Assembly: GCF_042652925.1 (NCBI RefSeq)
Contig: NZ_JBHSHC010000096.1
Coordinates: 124,001 to 188,000, forward strand
Direction: 5' to 3'
DNA from: Effusibacillus consociatus
GTDB lineage: Bacteria; Bacillota; Bacilli; Tumebacillales; Effusibacillaceae
Length of the DNA stretch: 64,000 nucleotides
The notes below the pieces were generated by a model, which worked only from the letters and a program-made list of their open reading frames with translations, searched no databases and was not told the origin of the DNA. The stretch's first letter is position 1. Every line of letters begins with the position of its first letter. Of this stretch, positions 8,655 through 17,051 are shown one piece after another. The translations under genes and the position numbers were made by a program.

Positions 8655-10031
8655 ATGAGTTTATTTCGGACAAAAGACATAACACAATTGCTTGCCGAGA
8701 AAGAAAAAGGGCATCAGCTGAAAAAAGCGCTTGGTGCATTTGACCTCACCATGATCGGGATCGGAGCTATAATAGGGGCAGGGATCTTTGTTATCACAGG
8801 AGTTACTGCGGCAAAACATTCTGGACCTGCTTTGATTCTTTCGTTTGTTGTCGCCGGTTTGGCTTGTGCTTTCGCGGCCCTTTGTTATGCGGAATTTGCT
8901 GCTGCAGTTCCCGTGGCAGGAAGCGTGTATACGTACACTTATGCTACATTGGGTGAAATTGTCGCCTGGGTGATTGGATGGGACTTGATTCTCGAATATT
9001 TATTGGCGGTCAGTACGGTTTCCGTAGGGTGGTCAGGTTATTTTCAAAAGCTGATCAATGGATTCGGATTCCATATTCCCCCCGCTTTCGCTTCCGCAGA
9101 AACGGGAATGTTTAACTTACCGGCGTTTCTGATAGTGATTCTGGTTACTTGGCTGCTTAGCCGTGGGATTAAGGAATCGGCGAGAATCAACAATATTATG
9201 GTTGTGATAAAAGTAGCTGTGGTTCTGCTGTTTATTGCTGTCGGTGTTTGGTATGTAAAACCTGCAAACTGGTCACCGTTTATGCCTTTTGGCTGGGATG
9301 GAGTATTTGCTGGCGCTGCCTCCATATTCTTTGCTTACATTGGATTTGATTCAGTGGCAACAGCAGCTGAAGAAGTCCGTAATCCTAAGCGGGATCTGCC
9401 GTTGGGGATCATCTTGTCACTGGCGATCTGTACGGTGTTGTATATTGTCGTTTCGGCCTTGATGACCGGTATTGTTCCGTATCCAAAATTAAATGATCCG
9501 GCACCAATTTCTCTGGTACTGCAAGCAGCCGGTCAGGATTGGCTTGCAGGATTGGTTTCACTTGGGGGAATCTTAGGACTTACCACTGTTCTGTTAGTGA
9601 TGTTGTATGGGCAGACTCGTGTTTTCTTCGCAATGTCACGAGATGGACTATTGCCCGAGATGTTCTCGAATGTCCACCCAAAATATCTAACCCCGTTTAC
9701 AAGTACTTGGTTAATCGGTACGGTTGCCGCCGGTTTGGGAGGAATCTTCCCCTTGGAAAAACTGGCTGCATTGGTGAATATGGGGACACTCGCTGCGTTT
9801 ACCTTGATTTCAGTTGGCGTAATCATTCTTCGCTCTACTCAGCCGAATCTCCCGCGCCCGTTCAAGGTTCCATTTGTGCCAGTGATCCCGTTGTTGGCGA
9901 TCGGTTTTTGTATTTTCTTGATGGCCCAACTGCCAGTGGAAACGTGGGTGGCGTTCTTAATCTGGTTGGTGATCGGACTCACCGTATACCTGGTTTACGG
10001 CTATCGAAACAGCAAGCTGAATTTCAGATAG
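8655..10031 (+). CDS. APC-family amino acid permease
   Basis: 458 residues with about 12 hydrophobic helices. The first helix contains the APC substrate loop IGAIIGAGIFVITG, and GFDSVATAAEEVRNPKRDLP is the conserved segment after helix 6. It is closest to the cationic amino acid transporter type (YfnA-like) in Bacillus. The ATG at 8655 was chosen; GGAG lies 12 bases upstream. The gene stands alone between two terminators. The substrate cannot be told. Confidence 0.88.
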   Translation: MSLFRTKDITQLLAEKEKGHQLKKALGAFDLTMIGIGAIIGAGIFVITGVTAAKHSGPALILSFVVAGLACAFAALCYAEFAAAVPVAGSVYTYTYATLGEIVAWVIGWDLILEYLLAVSTVSVGWSGYFQKLINGFGFHIPPAFASAETGMFNLPAFLIVILVTWLLSRGIKESARINNIMVVIKVAVVLLFIAVGVWYVKPANWSPFMPFGWDGVFAGAASIFFAYIGFDSVATAAEEVRNPKRDLPLGIILSLAICTVLYIVVSALMTGIVPYPKLNDPAPISLVLQAAGQDWLAGLVSLGGILGLTTVLLVMLYGQTRVFFAMSRDGLLPEMFSNVHPKYLTPFTSTWLIGTVAAGLGGIFPLEKLAALVNMGTLAAFTLISVGVIILRSTQPNLPRPFKVPFVPVIPLLAIGFCIFLMAQLPVETWVAFLIWLVIGLTVYLVYGYRNSKLNFR

Positions 10032-10045
10032 CACGGTAAGATCAT

Positions 10046-10091
10046 GAAAAACCCCTGGGGAGTGGCTGAAATGCACCCCCTGGGGTTCTTG
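10046..10091. terminator. Bidirectional terminator between convergent genes
   Basis: Stem AACCCC with GGGGTT plus an inner TGGGG/CCCCC pairing. The minus-strand T run is the stronger one. It lies between the permease and the convergent HTH gene. Confidence 0.6.
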
Positions 10092-10095
10092 CTGC

Positions 10096-10290
10096 TTAGT
10101 ATTCGGTGCTTTGCGTATAAGGGAAAGAAATGGTCCCCTCTTGATTTAGATTGCGCAATGCACGATCGGCCATTGAAACGGGGATTTGAAGACGAGACGC
10201 AACGTCAAACGCTGTTGGAAAACTCTCACCGGCAGCCAGTCTTTGTTTTACGAATTCTTGGACATTCCGTTCCATAGCGATGATATCCAT
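10096..10290 (-). CDS. Small winged-helix-like hypothetical protein
   Basis: 64 residues. Residues 20-55 (FPTAFDVASRLQIPVSMADR, then ALRNLNQEGTI) look like a helix-turn-helix with a beta wing, as in small DNA-binding proteins. AGGAGGG stands eight bases before the ATG. Convergent with the permease gene. No family recognised; a DNA-binding role is inference. Confidence 0.55.
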   Translation of the reverse strand: MDIIAMERNVQEFVKQRLAAGESFPTAFDVASRLQIPVSMADRALRNLNQEGTISFPYTQSTEY

Positions 10291-10345
10291 TTGTGTCCCT
10301 CCTGTCTTCCGTTATTGTACCCGTGGGGAAATAAATCATGAAATG

Positions 10346-10378
10346 AAAAAGAGACGCTATGGGGAAGCGTCTCTTTTT
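10346..10378. terminator. Bidirectional intrinsic terminator
   Basis: Perfect stem AAAAAGAGACGCT with AGCGTCTCTTTTT and a 7-base loop. It lies upstream of both the minus-strand HTH gene and the plus-strand tRNA genes, so it isolates them rather than ending an obvious neighbour. Confidence 0.8.
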
Positions 10379-10567
10379 CATAGAACCAAACGAAGGTGGG
10401 TTACCTGAGTGCTCTCAGGTTAGTATTATTGTAGTGTGAATATTTATACATGTCAACGATATTTTATTCCTTCTATCCGGATAGATAAAAACTGAAGAGA
10501 AACATAAAAAGCCGAAGGAAACAGGAAAAAACGATTTCATTTGTTTCGATTTGTTCACTTGACGATC

Positions 10568-10596
10568 TTGAAAAAGGAAGTTCGTCGTAGTATTAT
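10568..10596 (+). promoter_or_regulatory. Likely sigma-A promoter of the tRNA cluster
   Basis: TTGAAA at 10568-10573 and TATTAT at 10591-10596 are separated by 17 bases, and tRNA-Leu begins 24 bases after the -10 box. Confidence 0.6.
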
Positions 10597-10619
10597 AACA
10601 TACGTCGTCATGAGATTGT

Positions 10620-10706
10620 GCGGTCGTGGCGGAATTGGCAGACGCGCAAGATTCAGGTTCTTGTGGGCGCAAGCTCGTGGAGGTTCAAGTCCTCTCGACC
10701 GCACCA
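10620..10706 (+). tRNA. tRNA-Leu (anticodon CAG)
   Basis: 87 bases including an encoded CCA. The acceptor stem GCGGTCG pairs with CGACCGC. The anticodon stem CAAGA/TCTTG holds loop TTCAGGT, so the anticodon is CAG. The long variable arm (GGGCGCAAGCTC) is the expected class II leucine form, and the T arm contains GTTCAAG. Confidence 0.95.
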
Positions 10707-10783
10707 AAAAATTACCCCGAATATGGTTTTTTATCGTTGCAACTAAGCGGTAAACCGCCAAGTTGAACTTTATGGGGTGTTTT

Positions 10784-10858
10784 GCGGCTATAGCTCAGAG
10801 GGAGAGCACCACCTTGACACGGTGGGGGCCATAGGTTCGATTCCTATTAGCCGCACCA
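10784..10858 (+). tRNA. tRNA-Val (anticodon GAC)
   Basis: 75 bases including CCA. Acceptor GCGGCTA pairs with TAGCCGC. The anticodon stem CCACC/GGTGG holds loop TTGACAC, giving GAC. The T loop is GTTCGATTC. Confidence 0.95.
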
Positions 10859-10942
10859 AATAGGCCTCCATTTTTTGGGGGGCCCCAGAAAGTACTCGGA
10901 GTGAACTCCGGCAGCATCAACGTCACTTTCTGGGGTGGTTCT

Positions 10943-11033
10943 GGAGAGGTGTCCGAGCTGGTCGAAGGAGCACGACTCGAAATCGTGTAGGCGGGGAACC
11001 GTCTCGTGGGTTCGAATCCCACCCTCTCCGCCA
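10943..11033 (+). tRNA. tRNA-Ser (anticodon CGA)
   Basis: 91 bases including CCA. Acceptor GGAGAGG pairs with CCTCTCC. The anticodon stem CACGA/TCGTG holds loop CTCGAAA, giving CGA. The long variable arm is the class II serine form. Confidence 0.95.
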
Positions 11034-11037
11034 AAAA

Positions 11038-11072
11038 GAAAGCGCCTTGCGTGAGCAAGGCGCTTTCTTTTT
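11038..11072. terminator. Terminator after the tRNA cluster, bidirectional
   Basis: Stem AAAGCGCCTTGC with GCAAGGCGCTTT and loop GTGA, with a T-rich tail on both strands. It ends the tRNA unit and may also serve the convergent LysR gene. Confidence 0.9.
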
Positions 11073-11159
11073 GCCATCGCTGGCAGGTGAGTACCTCCAT
11101 AAAGGACTTACAGGCCCTTATTCTCTTTTTTTCAGGTGGCCCCCCAGCCGGGCGTTTGA

Positions 11160-12068
11160 TCAGGTCATGGGAGCTTCCAACGCCGAAAGAAAATCCGAAG
11201 ACACGGTAAGATTTACAAATTCCTTCATGGCTCGGGATTGAAACTGCCCCTTCTTCCAGATGATCGAGAAGGGACGTGGAAACGAGTGGCCCTTCATCCG
11301 AACGTAGGCTAATGTGCCGAGCTTTAACTCCTTCTGGATGCTCCATTTGGATATGAAGGCAACTCCCAAACCGGCTTCCACCGCGTTCTTGATAGCCTGT
11401 GTAGAGCCAAATTGGATTTCCCGCTTTGGATGAAACTCCAACGTTCTGAACAGTTCTTCTACGACAAATCGGGTGCCTGAACCCGCTTCCCGCACGATGA
11501 AAGTTTCTTCCGTCAGGTCGGTTGTGTGTACTTCATTTAACAGTGCCAGATTATGACCGGAGGGTACAATCAATACCATCTCGTCTTCCAAAAAAGGAGT
11601 AATGATCAGATTGGCCGGGTTCACGGGTCCTTCCACCAGCCCCACATCAATCCGGTTGTTCAGTGTATTGTCTGCAATGACCTCCGTGTTTCCAATCGAG
11701 ACCGAAGCCTCCACGTCCGGAAATTGTTTCGTGAAGACCGACAGCAGCTTTGGAAGCACATATTCCCCTATGGTTAAAGATGCACCGATACTCAGTTTTC
11801 CTGTTACAAGTCCCATCAAATCGTTAATTGCTTGATGCGCTTCCTGATGCAAATTCAGAATTTGTGCAGCATACTGATACAAAATTTCCCCTGCTCGGGT
11901 CATCTCCACCCGTTTGCTGTTTCGTTCAAACAATTTCACCCCATAATGATCTTCCAGCGAGTGAATCTGCTGCGAAACGGCAGGCTGGGTGAGGTTCAGA
12001 GCCTCCGCGGCTCGGGAGAAATTTTTCTTCTCCACAACGGTAACAAATACTTGTAGTTGAAAATGCAA
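11160..12068 (-). CDS. LysR-family transcriptional regulator (CysL/YwfK-like)
   Basis: 302 residues. The N-terminal winged helix is clear (FVTVVEKKNFSRAAEALNLT, then QPAVSQQIHSLE), followed by a periplasmic-binding-like effector domain (KLSIGASLTIGEYVLP). It resembles the CysL/CbbR-type LysR proteins. The start is TTG at 12068 with GGGGTGATC upstream. It is divergent from the LysM-CAP gene, and the 112-base gap holds both promoters, so autoregulation or control of that gene is possible. The effector is unknown. Confidence 0.88.
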   Translation of the reverse strand: MHFQLQVFVTVVEKKNFSRAAEALNLTQPAVSQQIHSLEDHYGVKLFERNSKRVEMTRAGEILYQYAAQILNLHQEAHQAINDLMGLVTGKLSIGASLTIGEYVLPKLLSVFTKQFPDVEASVSIGNTEVIADNTLNNRIDVGLVEGPVNPANLIITPFLEDEMVLIVPSGHNLALLNEVHTTDLTEETFIVREAGSGTRFVVEELFRTLEFHPKREIQFGSTQAIKNAVEAGLGVAFISKWSIQKELKLGTLAYVRMKGHSFPRPFSIIWKKGQFQSRAMKEFVNLTVSSDFLSALEAPMT

Positions 12069-12180
12069 GGGATCACCCCGATTTGCAGAAGGTATTTGTT
12101 TTCATTGTACAACATTGGGGATGAAAGAACAGTGAGCCGTGCAAATTATATTTGTATCTTCCCATCAAGGAGGCGTTTGC

Positions 12181-12801
12181 GTGAAACGATTGACGGTTGC
12201 GGCGGTATTATTTCTATCTTTGATTGTATTCGGGAAATCGGCCTTTGCAGAGCTGCCTCCCACACCTTATACGGTCAAATGGGGCGACAGCGTATGGAAA
12301 ATCGCCCAGCGTTTCCAAGTTGGAATCGATGAAATCATAGGGCAAAACCGCTTGAAAAATCCGAATTTGATCTATCCGGGACAGCGTCTGTTGATTCCGA
12401 GAGTGGATCCAAAAGTGAGAAGTTTTGAGCAGCGCGTTCTGCAGTTGACCAATCAAGCACGTACGGCACAGGGACTCCGCCCGCTCAAATATAATTGGGA
12501 AGTGACCAGAATGGCCCGACACAAATCGGAAGATATGCGGGATCGCTCCTATTTTGCCCATCAAAGTCCAACTTACGGTTCACCCTTTGACATGCTGAAC
12601 ATGTACCAGATCCCGTTCAGAGGAGCCGGGGAAAACATTGCAGCCGGTCAACCGACTCCGGAGGAAGTGGTCAAAAGCTGGCTCAATTCACCGGGTCACC
12701 GACGCAATATCATGAATCCGGCTTTTACGGATCTCGGGTGTGGCGTGGCGTTTGGCGGAAACATGAGAATCTATTGGACTCAAGTATTTTTAACAAGATG
12801 A
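12181..12801 (+). CDS. Secreted LysM and CAP/SCP domain protein (YkwD-like)
   Basis: 206 residues. Signal peptide VKRLTVAAVLFLSLIVFG ending KSAFA, then a LysM peptidoglycan-binding domain at about 28-73 (YTVKWGDSVWKIAQRF and YPGQRLLIP), then a CAP/SCP domain at about 80-205 (LTNQARTAQGLRPL, ARHKSEDM, GENIAAG, SPGHRRNIMNP). This architecture is common in spore-forming Bacillales, where some members are spore coat or wall associated. The GTG at 12181 follows AAGGAGG at ideal spacing. A terminator follows. Confidence 0.92.
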   Translation: MKRLTVAAVLFLSLIVFGKSAFAELPPTPYTVKWGDSVWKIAQRFQVGIDEIIGQNRLKNPNLIYPGQRLLIPRVDPKVRSFEQRVLQLTNQARTAQGLRPLKYNWEVTRMARHKSEDMRDRSYFAHQSPTYGSPFDMLNMYQIPFRGAGENIAAGQPTPEEVVKSWLNSPGHRRNIMNPAFTDLGCGVAFGGNMRIYWTQVFLTR

Positions 12802-12824
12802 TTCCGACTTGTCCGGTTACTGTT

Positions 12825-12857
12825 TGCCCCCTAATTTTATAGGGGGCATTTATTTTC
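12825..12857 (+). terminator. Intrinsic terminator
   Basis: Stem TGCCCCCTA with TAGGGGGCA, followed by a T-rich tail, 24 bases after the CAP gene. Confidence 0.85.
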
Positions 12858-12980
12858 GAGAATATTTTCGATAAATTACGACAATTTAAGCCGTATTTTT
12901 TTACGATTTAGTGTTTTCAGAAAAAAATTATAATTAAAAAACAAAATCAAAATAAAAGTTTCAGGCGGGGGGAAGAAAGG

Positions 12981-14324
12981 GTGAGATCCATGGGAGCTAG
13001 ACTTCAAAGATGTTTGATTTTGGCAGTTATCGTGAATTTGTTTACTGTATTTCCCGTTTCTGCATTGAGCGGCACGGATCCAGCGACCACATTGTTAGAT
13101 CAAACACTGGGTTCGAGCACCGGATCGACTGGAGCAGATCTTACTCAAACTGCGGATTCCATTTTGTCAGGCGGAGGACTAAACAGCGGCACTATCTCTC
13201 AACCCTTGACTCCGCTGCCGGGTTCCAATCAGCTTCCTAGTGAGTTGCCTAACGAAGTGCCGAACCAACTGCCCGATCAGCCGATCGACAATTTGATTCC
13301 CGGCTCTCAAACCGGTACCGAAGTAAATATCAGCGTAAGCAAAATATCAGGTGCCGATTCAGCGGTTCCCGGAGGTTTGATTACGTACCGGATCCTGGTT
13401 CGTAATAATAAAGACACAGCGATCGAGTCTGTTCAACTGTTGGACAAACTGCCTCAACAAGTTGCTTTCGTTTCAGCTCCTGGCGCTTCTTACAGCTCTG
13501 TGTCCAACACGGTGATTTGGAATATTGGGGAATTGGCAGCAAAGGGAGGAAGCATCCAAGAATTGCATGTGAAGGTGAATGAAAGTGCTCCGGCGGGGAC
13601 ACTGATTGAAAATCGTGCAACGGTAAAAATAGGAGATCGTGAAATTACATCACCGCCAAACAAGGTGATTATTGGACCTGCTGAGCACATGGCTTTTATT
13701 GATGGGTATCAGGATCAAACTTTCCGTCCTGAAAATTGGACAACAAGAGCTGAAATGGCGACCATTGTGGCCAGAATTAAGGGCTTAAAAACATATCAAA
13801 AGGAAAGATCCTTTCAGGATCTGGATCGGACACATTGGGCGTACTCCTATATACAGGCCGCAGCAGAGGCAGGAATCTTTTCCGGGTATCCGGATGGAAA
13901 GTTTTATCCGGATCGTCCTATTTCTCGGGCGGAATTGACCATGGTGGTGTTGAGAATGAACGGACTCAACCCGCCTCATTTCTCAACTGATGACAGCCAT
14001 ATTGCAAAAGTCTTCAAGGACGTTGGACCTTCTCATTGGGCTCGTGACGCAATTCAAACAGCCGCTCAGCTGAGTTTCGTTTCCGGTTATGCAGACGGAA
14101 GTTTCCGACCGGACAATGAGGTGAAACGTGTCGAAGCGGTGGTCATGATGAATCGCTCTTTGGGCCGGGGGCCTTTGGTTGACGGGGATGAAAAAGTGGA
14201 ACAGCATTTTACGGATGTTCCGCGCACCTTTTGGGGATTCGGTTGGATTGAAGAAGCGGCGAAAAAAGGGCATCTGGGTGTCCACAGCACAGACGGAGAG
14301 CGTTTGGTCCGTTATACGAACTAG
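12981..14324 (+). CDS. S-layer homology (SLH) domain surface protein with a DUF11 domain
   Basis: 447 residues. An N-terminal signal peptide (LILAVIVNLFTVFPVSA) leads into a Pro/Asn/Leu-rich linker (SELPNEVPNQLPDQP), a DUF11-like beta-sandwich at about 115-235, and three SLH motifs at about 236-447 (IDGYQDQTFRPENWTTRAEM, FSGYPDGKFYPDRPISRAEL, VSGYADGSFRPDNEVKRVEA). SLH domains bind pyruvylated wall polymers, so it is probably cell-surface anchored. The GTG at 12981 has GGGGGGAAG upstream; an ATG at 12990 with AGGGTGA is an equal choice. Flanked by terminators. Confidence 0.9.
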   Translation: MRSMGARLQRCLILAVIVNLFTVFPVSALSGTDPATTLLDQTLGSSTGSTGADLTQTADSILSGGGLNSGTISQPLTPLPGSNQLPSELPNEVPNQLPDQPIDNLIPGSQTGTEVNISVSKISGADSAVPGGLITYRILVRNNKDTAIESVQLLDKLPQQVAFVSAPGASYSSVSNTVIWNIGELAAKGGSIQELHVKVNESAPAGTLIENRATVKIGDREITSPPNKVIIGPAEHMAFIDGYQDQTFRPENWTTRAEMATIVARIKGLKTYQKERSFQDLDRTHWAYSYIQAAAEAGIFSGYPDGKFYPDRPISRAELTMVVLRMNGLNPPHFSTDDSHIAKVFKDVGPSHWARDAIQTAAQLSFVSGYADGSFRPDNEVKRVEAVVMMNRSLGRGPLVDGDEKVEQHFTDVPRTFWGFGWIEEAAKKGHLGVHSTDGERLVRYTN

Positions 14325-14326
14325 AC

Positions 14327-14361
14327 AAAAGCCTTGACTCGATCAGAGTCAAGGCCTTTTC
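14327..14361. terminator. Bidirectional terminator between convergent genes
   Basis: Stem AAAAGCCTTGACTC with GAGTCAAGGCCTTTT and loop GATCA. It serves the SLH gene and the convergent LuxR-type gene. Confidence 0.9.
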
Positions 14362-14364
14362 AAA

Positions 14365-15888
14365 CTACCGAATAACACCCTTTCGAATCGCAAGAGCAAC
14401 CGCTTGCGATTTGTTTTTGGCTCTCAATTTTTTCGTGATCGATGTGATATGATCCCTTACAGTAAATTCACTGATGTAAAGCTGCCGTGCAATTTCTTTC
14501 ATCGTCAGTCCTTCGGCAACCAAATGCAAGACTTCCAGTTCCCGGTCTGTCAGATGTGATCCGGTTGGGGTGACCTCCGGTCTTGGCGGCGGAACGAATG
14601 CCGCACTGTTGGATTGGGACAAGAAGTTCTTCAGCATTTTTCCGGCATCCGCAGCGAAGACCATCGCTGTAGTGAGCGTATCGAAACTGACTTCAAAACG
14701 GACATTTTCTCCCTGATCCGCTAAAATGATTCCCACAACTTTCGACTCGTTCAATAACGGTATCACCACAGGTGAGAGTAAACCGAACTGAGTTACGTAT
14801 TGCGGAGGAAACTCGGAAAGGGCATTTGAGACATAATAGGGGTGCTTGGTCAAGATCGCTTTGTGGATGGCCGGAACCCGCTCCGTTTTTTCAGTAATTG
14901 ATTGAATCTGTCGAATATCGACATTAATTCCCCATAACCCCCGACCGTATTTTGGGTCTGAAGCATAGCTGAAAATTCCGCAGCGTCGAAATGGCAAATG
15001 GCGAACCACACCTGTTGCGATATTGTCCATCAATTCATGGAAATCTCGGCTTTCAATCAGTTTTCTCCCAAATTGGGCAATTGATAAGTATTTGTTTGTT
15101 TCCTGCACTTTTGTCTCCAGAAACTGCTGAATGCGCAATTGACGAACGATAAACTGACAGATGCTCTGGAGATCGGATACCGGAACTGCTTCAACCGAAC
15201 ACACGTAAAGGGTTTGATTGTTCCAAATAATCGGAAAGAGCAAAATCTTGTCGCGGAAAGTCCCTTCATGCAACAAGTCAACAAGCTGACCTGCCAACTG
15301 TTCGGTAGATTGGGCATGCAGAGTGCGGATGATGGACGACAAAGGGAGCCATTTGTTCCCGTACAAGGGATTGGCTACCCATTGTTTAATGCAGAATGTA
15401 CCTGAATGCTCGCTTATGAGTGCAATCCAAGGCAGGAACTGGCCGCTTTTATAAGAAAAGATTTGCGACACAATCTCGTCTTCGTCAATCGGAGAGTCCT
15501 GCCAATTTGATTGCCTCCACAAGGCACTCTTCCATTTTGTAAACAAGTGGCGTAGGGTAGCTGTCAAATCCGTGCCGTTTTCTTTGACATTTTGCAAAAC
15601 GGAAAAGCAAATCTGTTCGATCACGGTTAAGCATTTGGCAAGAAATGCCGGATCTGGCGGAGTCAGAAACTGCCTGACCCATTCCATATAGAAGCGCTCA
15701 AAAAAGGTTTCCAATTTGCCCTGTTGAATCAGGGGGAGGGATTGAAAAAAATAAGCAAACACCCATTGCGCTTCTGATTCTTCCGCTTCGGTTCGCTGCC
15801 CCCATTTTGCAAGTATCGAGTCCTGAAGAAGAATGAGTTCATTGCCGAATTCATGAAACTGTTGCAATGAAGTTTGGGTGTTCATCAT
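14365..15888 (-). CDS. LuxR-type transcriptional regulator with a GAF-like sensor region
   Basis: 507 residues. The C-terminal 60 residues are a standard LuxR helix-turn-helix (LTDRELEVLHLVAEGLTMKE, then IARQLYISEFTVRDHI). Residues of about 270-410 look like a GAF sensor (GIFSYASDPKYGRGLWGI, VVIPLLNESKVVGIILAD). The N-terminal 250 residues are unfamiliar. There is no receiver domain, so it probably senses a ligand directly. The start ATG-ATG pair at 15888 has GGGAG and AAGGA upstream. Targets unknown. Confidence 0.85.
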   Translation of the reverse strand: MMNTQTSLQQFHEFGNELILLQDSILAKWGQRTEAEESEAQWVFAYFFQSLPLIQQGKLETFFERFYMEWVRQFLTPPDPAFLAKCLTVIEQICFSVLQNVKENGTDLTATLRHLFTKWKSALWRQSNWQDSPIDEDEIVSQIFSYKSGQFLPWIALISEHSGTFCIKQWVANPLYGNKWLPLSSIIRTLHAQSTEQLAGQLVDLLHEGTFRDKILLFPIIWNNQTLYVCSVEAVPVSDLQSICQFIVRQLRIQQFLETKVQETNKYLSIAQFGRKLIESRDFHELMDNIATGVVRHLPFRRCGIFSYASDPKYGRGLWGINVDIRQIQSITEKTERVPAIHKAILTKHPYYVSNALSEFPPQYVTQFGLLSPVVIPLLNESKVVGIILADQGENVRFEVSFDTLTTAMVFAADAGKMLKNFLSQSNSAAFVPPPRPEVTPTGSHLTDRELEVLHLVAEGLTMKEIARQLYISEFTVRDHITSITKKLRAKNKSQAVALAIRKGVIR

Positions 15889-16022
15889 TCCTTCACACTC
15901 CCTTGCCTATATTTCTATATTACACGATTTTAAAAAATCCGCATCTGCCTATCGAACATTCCGCCCTAACTACATAACTTGTTACTAAAAGAGATGTTTG
16001 CAGAAAAAGGGAGGAACAAAAG

Positions 16023-16310
16023 ATGATTTCTGGGTACATGCTGTATGCACTCTGGTTGGTGCTCGGTGCAATCGGTCTGAATGTTCTTTTGGGCGTCATC
16101 CGAGCAGTAATGTCTTCCAGCTTCAGTGTCGGCAAGTTCACAATGTTCCTTAAAACCGGTATTATGTTTGGTGTTTTACCATTGTTGGTGGTTGCTCATG
16201 TGATGCCCATGGATCCGACTGGCTGGCTCTTGCAAATTGCCTACTATGCCGGAGCGGCCGGAGTATTTATCAATTACATTATGGATGCGTTCGGCAAGAT
16301 CAAGAAGTGA
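16023..16310 (+). CDS. Small membrane protein, unknown function
   Basis: 95 residues with three hydrophobic stretches (YALWLVLGAIGLNVLLG, GIMFGVLPLLVVAHV, IAYYAGAAGVFINYI) and a basic C-terminus GKIKK. GGGAGG stands before the ATG. Its own terminator follows. The size and topology are holin-like, but I see no family signature. Confidence 0.7.
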   Translation: MISGYMLYALWLVLGAIGLNVLLGVIRAVMSSSFSVGKFTMFLKTGIMFGVLPLLVVAHVMPMDPTGWLLQIAYYAGAAGVFINYIMDAFGKIKK

Positions 16311-16661
16311 TTCCTTAAAGCAGGACGGACTCCTTGTCCGTCTTTTTTTGTTTTTCTTCTCCAGCTTGTACGGAGTTTTGGGAATGAGACGGGCATTAGC
16401 TTCATAGCGTACTAACAACAGGGTTCGGGACTTAGGGTGTGTGTCGGAAGACCTAATTCCAGGAGAGGTGAAACTTGTATATGCTGTAAGTTTTAGCCTA
16501 GAGTCCCTTGTGCACCCGGTTGTTTTAAAGTACACTGTGAAATAACAATTAAATACTGAATTTTTTCTCATCGTCGAGAACGTACCACTTGCAACACCGG
16601 GATCATCACTACCTTGATTCGGCCGGTTGATTTTAACTGAGGCCATTTAGGAGGAATGACA
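16311..16661. other. Intergenic region with no recognised gene
   Basis: It holds the terminator at 16324-16349 and then about 300 bases with no convincing frame or known RNA motif. A long minus-strand frame crosses it but has no ribosome site and overlaps a real gene. Confidence 0.5.
16324..16349 (+). terminator. Intrinsic terminator
   Basis: Stem GACGGAC with GTCCGTC, 5-base loop, T7 tail, after the small membrane protein gene. Confidence 0.9.
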
Positions 16662-16895
16662 ATGTTTCAGTGTCCAATATGTGGCGAACTTATGGAGATC
16701 CTTACAAACTATCATTGCTCGCAAAAGCATGCTATGACGAAGAAACAGCTTGTGGAACAGTATGGGGCTCCCAAATACGTATCTCCAACGATGAGTCGTG
16801 AAGTGCAGAATTGGATCCGTGAATCAACGATCATTACCAGAGTGGATTTCGATATTGCCCAAGCAGCTGCAAGAAGCCAGATGCGCCGCGGATAA
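16662..16895 (+). CDS. Small zinc-finger-like hypothetical protein
   Basis: 77 residues. The N-terminus MFQCPICGELMEIL has CxxC, followed by NYHCSQKH giving Cys and His, a plausible zinc site. The next segment (MTKKQLVEQYGAPKYVSPTM) resembles bacterial MucR/Ros-like or recombination-associated short domains, but I cannot name it. I chose the ATG at 16662 because GGAGGA ends six bases before it; the ATG at 16656 is too close. A terminator follows. Confidence 0.65.
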   Translation: MFQCPICGELMEILTNYHCSQKHAMTKKQLVEQYGAPKYVSPTMSREVQNWIRESTIITRVDFDIAQAAARSQMRRG

Positions 16896-16908
16896 AATAC
16901 CTGATTGT

Positions 16909-16941
16909 AACCCTGTCGAACCGTAAACGACAGGGTTTTTC
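16909..16941 (+). terminator. Intrinsic terminator
   Basis: Perfect 10-bp stem AACCCTGTCG with CGACAGGGTT and a T tail. Confidence 0.9.
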
Positions 16942-17051
16942 GCTTATTTTTGGGACTGCGTGCATATACAGTGTATTAGTGTTAACATTAGACACGATAC
17001 TAGTAGTATTGCGCAGCAAGTCATCATTTTGAAGGGGCAGGTGCGAAGCAG

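Larger units (their letters stand above)
10291..10619. other. Intergenic region upstream of the tRNA genes
   Basis: It holds a strong bidirectional hairpin (10346-10378), a smaller hairpin ACCTGAG-TGCT-CTCAGGT at 10403-10420, an AT-rich stretch, and the tRNA promoter near 10568-10596. I see no credible coding frame. Confidence 0.6.

Noticed and set aside
10795..11346. Minus-strand frame across tRNA-Val, tRNA-Ser and the LysR end
   Set aside because: It reads through two certain tRNA genes and the LysR C-terminus.
16176..16646. 156-codon minus-strand frame
   Set aside because: It overlaps the small membrane protein gene and its terminator, has no ribosome site, and shows no known domain.
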